Positions 57,497 to 64,000 of a stretch of 64,000 bases of DNA are shown here, one piece after another. A program made the translations under genes and the position numbers. Source of the stretch: Cladophialophora immunda (Eukaryota; Ascomycota; Eurotiomycetes; Chaetothyriales; Herpotrichiellaceae); NCBI RefSeq assembly GCF_000835495.1, contig NW_015622543.1:3138463-3202462 (forward strand), given 5' to 3'. The notes under the pieces were generated by a model that searched no databases, was not told the origin of the DNA, and saw only the letters and a program-made list of their open reading frames with translations. Within the stretch, counting starts at the first letter, position 1. Each line of letters starts with the position of its first letter.

Positions 57497-58003
57497 ATGA
57501 TGGATGCCCAGTCGATATCCGATCACCTGGAGATCATGCAGCGCATGATGCTGTGGCCCGAGATCGTTGACACCATGTGCCTCGACCGCCTCCCCGAGCT
57601 GTTCCTGCCTGACCTCGTCTGGGACTTTGGCGGCGGGACGGTCGACCACAGTCTCGCGGCGGTGAGATCGCGGATCGAAGCGCACTTCGACACCCCGAAC
57701 TCGTACTGCGCCGCGACTCGACACGACCTCTCCAACCACACGATAAGCGCGTTGGCCGGCGACCGGGCCGAGTCCAAGGTCAACGTCTTCGCCGCGCACG
57801 CGGGGAAAGGCCCCTTCGCCGGGCAGGTCCAGCTCACGTGGCTCACGTACAAGGACAAATGGAGGCGCGTGGAGGGGAAATGGTACATTGAGCACCGGAC
57901 GTACCGCATTCAGTTCACCCAGGGGCCCGACGACATAGTATACAGCACAGGGAGGGAGACCTGGGCCGAAGACGACCATCGGCGTAAGGGTGATACGCAT
58001 TAG
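57497..58003 (+). CDS. SnoaL-like (NTF2-fold) protein 2
   Basis: An intronless frame of about 168 residues from ATG 57497 (MMDAQSISDHLEIMQRMMLW). The blocks CLDRLPELFLPDLVWDFGGG, HDLSNHTISALAGDRAESKVNVFA and KWRRVEGKWYIEHRTYRIQF follow the helix-strand order of the SnoaL_4 domain, including the closing W-YI-HRTYR pattern. Such proteins are small cytosolic isomerases, dehydratases or cyclases. It sits directly upstream of BVMO3 in the same direction. It is only weakly similar to SnoaL-like 1 at 32819, so the two are old paralogues or independent acquisitions. Very high GC in this gene and the next differs from the flanks. Confidence 0.85.
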   Translation: MMDAQSISDHLEIMQRMMLWPEIVDTMCLDRLPELFLPDLVWDFGGGTVDHSLAAVRSRIEAHFDTPNSYCAATRHDLSNHTISALAGDRAESKVNVFAAHAGKGPFAGQVQLTWLTYKDKWRRVEGKWYIEHRTYRIQFTQGPDDIVYSTGRETWAEDDHRRKGDTH

Positions 58004-58697
58004 CTTGATGGTGGCAGATGGTTATCATTGTTTCCAGATGTGTGAATTTAACACCAGTGGAGGGTTGCCATGGATATGACTACTTTCATAACCCACTGAA
58101 AGAGTTGTCGCGATTTGAGTCCAGATTATCGTTTAAGAGATCCCCCTTCCCAGGACAAAGCTATTGTCTCGCAGATTCTACACAAATTGACCTCATCACT
58201 GTGACGTTGCGTAAAGACAAAGCCTGAACCATAGAGATAGCCATAAGCCCCGAGCTCGGAAAACTGAGCTCCCCTGCGAATTCCCAAATGCCAGTCGTCG
58301 CACTTTGCCGCCGTACTTGGCTTTTTTGAGAGCAGAGATGAATTCCGCCCATTCGAGATCCCCTCGCCACTTGGCCTGGAGAAAAGGTTCCGCCATACGC
58401 TGGAGTGTACACGCGTGTCTCGCCCGCGTAACACTAGTGTGATTGGCGGAGCTTATGAAGCAAAGTGGTGGACTGATCCAAACAGGAAGTTTCCCAATGG
58501 GGCGGATACACCGTAGCCTAATCAACTCCGCCCGGGCAGAGTGGGAGGGATATGCTCGAAAGACACATCCTCAAAATGAAGACGCTCTAGAAGCACGATC
58601 TGATACGGCGTCTATCTTCCTTGCCTTGAGCAACATTCCTAGATACAGATCCTGGGCCTTCTGTACCAGCTGCGTTATTGTCGAAGCCGATATCGAC
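58004..58697. other. intergenic region upstream of BVMO3
   Basis: TTCCGCC occurs at 58343-58349 and 58388-58394. The frame of BVMO3 is open upstream to about 58443, but the conserved protein starts at ATG 58698. No other gene seen. Confidence 0.5.
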
Positions 58698-60338
58698 ATG
58701 GGATCCATGAGCTCCGAGAAACAATGGGAGGTGATGATCGTAGGCGGTGGCTTTGGAGGGATGTATCTCCTGAACAAGCTTCGCAAGTTCGGGTTCGACG
58801 TACACCTCTACGAAGCGGCGAGCACATTCGGAGGCACCTGGTACTGGAACTGCTATCCGGGCGCCCGAGTCGATTCGATCGTGCCGACGTACCAGTTCTC
58901 GTCCGACGAGACTTGGGACCAGTGGGAATGGAGCGAGGCGTATCCCAAGCGCGAAGAGCTCGAGGCGTACTTCCAACACGTGGGGAAGCTGTGGAATCTG
59001 CACTCGGACGCGACCTTCAACTCCCGCGTGGTGAGTGCCCACTGGGACATGGTGCAGAAAGTGTGGGTGTGCGAGATCTCGAACGACCAAGAGAACACGA
59101 CGACCATAGTCAAGACGCGCATTCTGCTCTTCTGCGCCGGGCTCGCAGCTGTGCCGTATAAGCCGCCCTTCAAGGGAGTCGACGACTTCAAGGGAAGCAT
59201 ATACCACACATCTCGATGGCCGCGCGACGGAGTCGACCTCAAGGGGAAGCGGTGCGCCGTGATCGGCACTGGAGCAACGGGGGTTCAAGTGATCCAAGAA
59301 GTCGGCCCCGTGGCCTCGCGGCTCACGGTGTTCCAGCGGACGCCGAATACAGCGCTGCCGATGGACCAAGCGCCGCTGAGTAGAGAAGACAACAACAAGC
59401 TCAAGAAGGATATGCCGGAGACGATCGAGCTGGCCAAGGCCACCTGGGCGGGCTTTCTGTACTCCTGGCACGACAAGAGCGCCATGGAAGACAGCCCCGA
59501 AGAGCGCGAAAAGTTCTACGAGGAGTTGTGGAAGCGAGGCGGCTTCGGCTTCTGGGTGGGCAACTACAAGGACACGTCGTTCACGCAGGAGGCAGCCGAC
59601 GCCGCCTACGCGTTCTGGCGCAAGAAGACGGCCCCGCTGATCAAAGATCCGTACAAGAGGGAGAAGCTCTGCCCTGAACAAGCCCCGAACCCCTTCGGCA
59701 CGAAGCGGATTTCCCTCTACCGGACCTATTTCGACGTCTTCAACCTCCCCACGGTGGACCTTGTGGACGTCAACGAGAACCCCATCGACGAGATCACCGA
59801 GAAGGGAATCCGGCTGCAGGACGGCCAGGAAATCGAGCTCGACGTCATCATCTTCGCCACGGGGTTCGACACCATCACCGGCGGCCTCACCCACGTCGAC
59901 ATCCGCGGCACGGACCCGTCTTTCACCCTCGGCGACAAGTGGAAGAAGGGCTGCCAGACGTACCTGGGGATGTGCAGCAACGGATTCCCCAACTTCTTCT
60001 GGGTCTATGGGCCCCAGTCGCCCGGACCGTTCTCGATCGGACCAAATTGCATCGAATACCAGGGTGACTGGCTCACGGACATGTTGCGCGACCTCCGTCG
60101 GGACCAGGTCACCACGATCGAAGCCACGCTCGAAGCCGAGCAGAAGTGGAGGGAGGGTATCCTTGCAGCGGGCGACATGGGTCTCTTCAAGTACGCAAAG
60201 AGCTGGTGGTTCGGGGCCAACATCCCCGGGAAGCCCAGAGAGTGCTACAACTACATGCTCGGGATGCCGCAGTACAGAAAGACATGCGGGGAGGTCAGAA
60301 AGAATGGATATGAAGGATTCCAGCTGAAGCAAGGCTAG
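58698..60338 (+). CDS. cyclohexanone-monooxygenase-like Baeyer-Villiger monooxygenase 3
   Basis: An intronless frame of 546 residues from ATG 58698 (MGSMSSEKQWEVMIVGGGFGG), close to the about 540 residues of bacterial CHMO. All type I BVMO marks are present: FAD motif GGGFGG (16-21), GTWYWNCYPGARVDS, fingerprint FKGSIYHTSRWP (164-175), NADPH motif GTGATG (190-195) and FATGFDTITGG. The C-terminal NGFPNFFWVYGPQSPGPFSIG block is the CHMO/CPMO form rather than the StcW form of the other two. It should convert a cyclic ketone to a lactone with NADPH and O2. It stands tail to tail with hydrolase 2, the expected lactone-opening partner. Absence of introns, bacterial-like length and high GC raise the question of transfer from bacteria, though intronless fungal homologues are known. 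Confidence 0.95.
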   Translation: MGSMSSEKQWEVMIVGGGFGGMYLLNKLRKFGFDVHLYEAASTFGGTWYWNCYPGARVDSIVPTYQFSSDETWDQWEWSEAYPKREELEAYFQHVGKLWNLHSDATFNSRVVSAHWDMVQKVWVCEISNDQENTTTIVKTRILLFCAGLAAVPYKPPFKGVDDFKGSIYHTSRWPRDGVDLKGKRCAVIGTGATGVQVIQEVGPVASRLTVFQRTPNTALPMDQAPLSREDNNKLKKDMPETIELAKATWAGFLYSWHDKSAMEDSPEEREKFYEELWKRGGFGFWVGNYKDTSFTQEAADAAYAFWRKKTAPLIKDPYKREKLCPEQAPNPFGTKRISLYRTYFDVFNLPTVDLVDVNENPIDEITEKGIRLQDGQEIELDVIIFATGFDTITGGLTHVDIRGTDPSFTLGDKWKKGCQTYLGMCSNGFPNFFWVYGPQSPGPFSIGPNCIEYQGDWLTDMLRDLRRDQVTTIEATLEAEQKWREGILAAGDMGLFKYAKSWWFGANIPGKPRECYNYMLGMPQYRKTCGEVRKNGYEGFQLKQG

Positions 60339-60476
60339 ATGGCGGTATATATCGTTGGCATTTCATGCCATCGCTGTACATAGATAGGCAGCTTTTGACT
60401 TGAGATTCCAATTGCGATTGTTGGCTAAAACTTGCTTCTCAATCACGTCCTTTCGCTCGAGTATACCTCCCAGCAT

Positions 60477-62157
60477 TCAAGCTTCCCATCCTTTCGACGA
60501 CAAAAGCTTCTTGACCCAAGCCGCAGACTGTTTGAAGTATTCAGTTGTGGCCTCCAACTGCGGGAATGTGTAGAATCCATGAGGCAGCCCGGGAAAGAGC
60601 TCGACGTCGACGGGAATACTAGAGATAGAGGTGCGCCAATCAATCAGCCAATGTATCATTACAAAGGGCACCATTCTTTATCGTCCCGAGGCACAGCTTC
60701 AAGCATACCCTGATTCTTTCAGCCGGTCGGCATATGCAAACTCCTCGTCCCGTAGCGGATCCAAACCGCTTATTTGAATCACTAGAAGAGTATCACCCTC
60801 GTGGTCAGCTCGATGTATTTTGCACTTCACGGACTTTCTTGCGCTGCAGGCTGGATAACATGAGCAAAACGTTCAAGGTCACTCACATGCAGGGGGCAGT
60901 CCCTCAACCGACTCTACCAGCAGGGGGTTTGCATACACATCCGGTCCCGTGTCGGGGTAATACTCGGCCCAACAGTTGAGCATATTCTCCTCTCCCAGGA
61001 TCGACGAGTTCTTGTTCTGCCGGAAACTGTTATACTCATACCCTTTGTCCCTGGGGAAGTATTTCGGGTGGCACAGGACCGGGCTGTTGAGCAACTGTCC
61101 GATGATACCGCCTTCGTTCTGGTCCCGGGCCATGATCGGGAGGACGGCGGCCATGTTCCCACCGGCGGAGCTGCCGCAGGTGATGATCATGGACGGATCA
61201 ATGCCCAAGGCTGAGGCGTTGGCTTTGCACTGCTCAACAGATGCGTGCTCGTCAGTAAACCGAAATAACGCCTTTCCGGCCAGAATAGAACGAAGAAGGT
61301 TCGAGTGTTTGAGCGCGACGCGTGAAAAAGTCAAAATACTGAATCGAGGGATTGCAAACTGTCAAAATCATCCATAGTGGGAACGATGAGAAGGCGAAAT
61401 AACCGTGTCAATAGGTTTGTTGATGAGGCTATGTGACCCTGCAAGGCTGCGTCGGCAGCGGTCGTCGGGCCATCAGTGAAGGAAAGTATATTGAGAACCT
61501 TCAACACTCTCAAGAGCGAAACGGCCTTCTCTTTTCGCAAATATAATACCTCAATACTCAACTGTTGCGGGGCTGCTATCTGGGATGAAGCATGTACACG
61601 CGAAGCGAGAACGTTGACGGAAACTCACCCATATAAATGCGTCATAGTAGTCGTTCACCTGCTGCGGAAAGCGGTGCTTGGGAGCTCTAGAGGACAACTT
61701 AGGCTTCATGATCGAATGCACCCTAAATCCGTTGGCGTACTCACAGTCTGTAGTCAACGCTGGCCACCACAGCGCCAGTCTCTTTCGCAGTGTAGCGGCA
61801 AACGCCCTCTTCCACCGCATGGTCGCCCATCATCCACCCTCCGCCATGCGCGACGAGCATAAGCGGCGCGCGGTCCCCTTTCTTGCCCATAGCCTTCAAT
61901 TTCTGCGTGTTCTTGTAGATCTTGAGCTCCGCCTTGTGACCGTCTCTGAACGGAATCGTCTCGAAAGTCACCTCCAGGTCCATCGGGGTACCCTCGGGCA
62001 TGACGAGGGGATTCGACTTCCATGCTTCTTGATACTGTTCGGCAGGAAGATCCCAAAAGATGCGGAAACGGGCGTCGCATTCTTGCTGGATGGGCGCCCA
62101 GACGGGGTCGATCTGAGAGAGCCAAGCGTACTTGAAGTCTGTCGTCGGCTGCGACAT
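60477..62157 (-). CDS. HSL-type alpha/beta hydrolase 2
   Basis: Five exons. ATG 62157 begins MSQPTTDFKYAWLSQ; the same frame is open further upstream only to a TTG. The oxyanion motif HGGGW, the nucleophile GSSAG, SGLDPLRDEEFAYADRL and GLPHGFYTF follow in order. Exon 2 (FPQQVNDYYDAFIW) ends at 61629 and exon 3 begins at 61229, so intron 2 is about 399 bases. The paralogue at 36014 has about 78 bases at the same place. The stop is at 60477. The family comprises cytosolic esterases, including lactonases of the cyclohexanol pathway. Convergent with BVMO3, with 138 bases between the stop codons, it is a strong candidate for hydrolysing that enzyme's lactone. Confidence 0.9.
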
Positions 62158-62884
62158 GGTGGGTGGCAATTAAATCCTGTCCTGGCCTTTTCAAACGAAT
62201 ATAAGAAGCAATCAGCGCACTCCTTCTGGGCTCTGGAAAGGAATGGGATACTTGGTGTCTCGAAACCACCGTATCCAGTCCCGATCAGGGCAGATGCTAT
62301 AGCCCCCCACAGGAGAGGACGGGCATATATCAGTCATGTCTGACCGCCGTATCACGAGGTGGGGGACCGCAATAGCTTGGGTGGCCTCCTGGAGCTGTCC
62401 TGATGAGTCTAAACATATCGCGTAGCATATTCCGCTGCCACGGCTGACCCTATCGGAGAGCTCTTGTCGGCTATGCAACACAACGCATATCCTCTAGCCA
62501 AGGGCAGATTCGACCAATAGGAAAATGTCCACCGAGAGGGTCATAGCATCCCTTTGAAGACAGCAACACATTGATGGATTTCGGGGCGGCCGCATAGCAC
62601 GGATTGTGCGGACATAACTGGCAGAAACATGGACGTACATCATCAGGGAACGGATGGAGACGGTCTGGACAGACTAAGGTCTTCTCCTGAATATGCAGAG
62701 TCCCATCTATGTAGGAGCCAGCAGGGGCTCAACCCAACCGCTTTAAGTGTGTCCAAGCATATACAGACCGTGCAGTGGAATCCAGAATCCGTCTTGACTG
62801 GGACAAAACAGTACCACCATTGCGCATGGGATCCTCGCTGGCTCCTTTTCTTCACTAGGTATTGACTTAGCCATTTTTGTCAGA
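62158..62884. other. intergenic region hydrolase 2 / MTHFR
   Basis: No gene seen. It separates the catabolic genes from a housekeeping gene and may mark the right border of the island. Confidence 0.5.
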
Positions 62885-64000
62885 CTATGGCTTCTCATCC
62901 CCCTCTTCAGCCAACAATATCCTCCATAGTCGTGCCCCTTCTCCCTTGCCGCCGTTATGACCCCCTCTAAACGCCTGCCCCACGACATTGACCAACACAT
63001 TCTCTCTTCCCATCTTCTCCAAAAACAGAGCCTCTTGGCTTCCTCTGGGGAAGCAACGCTTCCATTCGTTCCAGATCGCGTAGGCCTCTTGTGCCCAGGC
63101 TCGAAAGGATTCGGCCTCAATGATGGTTGGAGTCAAGATTTCGCGGGAAGGGAATACGCCCCATGTCACTGCGTTCACCGTGTTCGAGGGTGAGGCGGTC
63201 GATGTCGAAGTAGAGAATTTCTGGTCTGCAGGTTGCAGAGGAGAGGCTGGTTTGGTGTTCTCCTTCTCGGTATCCGTCGACGACGGCTTGCTTTTTCGAG
63301 CTTGATCCCGAGCTACGAGTTCACTGCTTTCAAAGACTCCCTCGGCGTCCGTCTTCATCCAACCGAGCACATCACTCCCATACTTCATCAGCCGTGGCCG
63401 CAGCTTCTCCTCCCACTCGTCGCGACCACAGAAGAACTCCACAAATGCCTTTTGGAAGACAAATCCTTCACCTGGAGGTCCCCAGCCAAAGATAGGATCA
63501 GATGAAGGGGCGCCATCGACAGCGGGTTGCGAGGCAAGGGTCCAGTAATTCTGCTTGCTGATGAGGGATTGGAGCTCAGCACGAATCACGTCCGTCTCAG
63601 CGCGTAGCGCACTTGAGTTCTTGGGGCCATCGTCCGAGGCCGCCCCACCAGCAGAGATCAGATCTGGGTCGATGTCATCACTCCATGGTACAGCCATCAA
63701 CTCCCCCAACACATGGCGTCTAAACAACTCCGTGACGTCTTCTCTGCTCCTCGGGTAGCCCCATAACTTCCTCGCCATAAGCGGACTCACTTTCAGACTC
63801 GGTCCATAGCCATCAATCTCCCCAAAAGCAGGTGAGTGAGAGGGTCCCCAACGGCCATTAGGAAAATCGTCCCAGGTTGCTTCGCGACCCAAAGAGCCTT
63901 GTCCTTCAGATATGAGCAGGCTATGCCGCCGGGTAGGAGAGGCAGCAGGAATGCCGGTGCCGCGGTCTCTTGCTAGATGTTGAGATGTCAGCTTCAGGTT
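62885..64000 (-). CDS. methylenetetrahydrofolate reductase, C-terminal part (partial)
   Basis: The frame enters from the right edge and ends at the stop at 62885. It shows the eukaryotic MTHFR regulatory domain: NGRWGPSHSPAFGEIDGYG at the linker, KLWGYPRSREDVTELFRRHVLGEL, LISKQNYWTLASQPAVDGAPSSDPIFGWGPPGEGFVFQKAFVEFF and the closing NVLVNVVGQAF. The N-terminal catalytic TIM barrel lies outside the window. The enzyme reduces 5,10-methylene-THF to 5-methyl-THF for methionine synthesis, and the C-terminal domain binds S-adenosylmethionine for feedback inhibition. A Ser/Thr/Pro-rich insertion (about 63130-63310) within the C-terminal domain is typical of filamentous fungi. It is a core metabolic gene, unrelated to the island. 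Confidence 0.9.
   Translation of the reverse strand, partial: NLKLTSQHLARDRGTGIPAASPTRRHSLLISEGQGSLGREATWDDFPNGRWGPSHSPAFGEIDGYGPSLKVSPLMARKLWGYPRSREDVTELFRRHVLGELMAVPWSDDIDPDLISAGGAASDDGPKNSSALRAETDVIRAELQSLISKQNYWTLASQPAVDGAPSSDPIFGWGPPGEGFVFQKAFVEFFCGRDEWEEKLRPRLMKYGSDVLGWMKTDAEGVFESSELVARDQARKSKPSSTDTEKENTKPASPLQPADQKFSTSTSTASPSNTVNAVTWGVFPSREILTPTIIEAESFRAWAQEAYAIWNEWKRCFPRGSQEALFLEKMGRENVLVNVVGQAFRGGHNGGKGEGARLWRILLAEEGDEKP

Noticed and set aside
58587..60332. Long leftward frame of 581 codons opposite BVMO3
   Set aside because: It is the antisense shadow of a GC-rich gene; it is dominated by Leu/Val/Arg/Glu runs mirroring BVMO3 codon bias and shows no motif.
1..64000. Search by eye for transposons, terminal repeats, tRNAs and CRISPR-like arrays
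   Set aside because: No transposase motif, convincing long inverted repeats or tRNA-like cloverleaf was noticed; a dedicated scan (tRNAscan-SE, RepeatMasker) would be needed to exclude them.

Overview
The window is nuclear DNA of a filamentous ascomycete (Pezizomycotina; an Aspergillus/Penicillium-like fungus is the best guess). Evidence: GT-AG introns of about 50-80 nt, Zn2Cys6 and fungal-specific-domain transcription factors, fungal bZIP/DUF3425, TRI12, DHA2 and sugar-porter transporters, a fungal cytochrome b2-type dehydrogenase and a PEX11 protein. I recognise about 29 genes or gene remnants. I see no rRNA, tRNA, transposase or CRISPR array, and no polyketide synthase, NRPS, prenyltransferase or terpene cyclase.

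Layout. 1-1158: truncated flavocytochrome b2-like dehydrogenase. 1683-10507: SDR, P450, SDR, Baeyer-Villiger monooxygenase (BVMO) 1 and a TauD/TfdA dioxygenase. 11249-20140: sugar-porter MFS, cyclase/formamidase-like protein, HpcH/HpaI aldolase, Zn2Cys6 regulator and two-domain VOC protein. 21406-40247: regulator without a zinc cluster, second sugar-porter MFS, SDR, PEX11-like protein, second regulator without a zinc cluster, SnoaL-like protein, Zn-alcohol dehydrogenase, HSL-type hydrolase and Zn2Cys6 regulator. 40807-49791: TRI12-type MFS, broken bZIP gene, DHA2 MFS and secreted sulfatase. 50266-62157: BVMO2, SDR, third sugar-porter MFS, second SnoaL-like protein, CHMO-like BVMO3 and second HSL-type hydrolase. 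62885-64000: truncated methylenetetrahydrofolate reductase, a housekeeping gene that probably marks the right border.

Taken together the content looks like a catabolic island rather than a biosynthetic cluster. Uptake would be by three sugar-porter-type permeases. Desulfation (sulfatase) and hydroxylation (P450, TauD) come first, then alcohol-to-ketone oxidation (four SDRs, Zn-ADH) and oxygen insertion into ketones by three BVMOs. Two HSL-type hydrolases would cleave the resulting esters or lactones. A possible ring-cleavage and aldolase branch is formed by the VOC protein, the cyclase-like protein and the HpaI aldolase. Several families occur as diverged pairs: hydrolases with shared intron positions, SnoaL-like proteins, sugar porters and regulators. 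This suggests that two related gene sets have accreted. The substrate cannot be read from the sequence; a cyclic or polycyclic ketone or alcohol (terpenoid, alicyclic or steroid-like) fits best. The motif TTCCGCC/GGCGGAA recurs in many of the intergenic regions and is a candidate shared operator.
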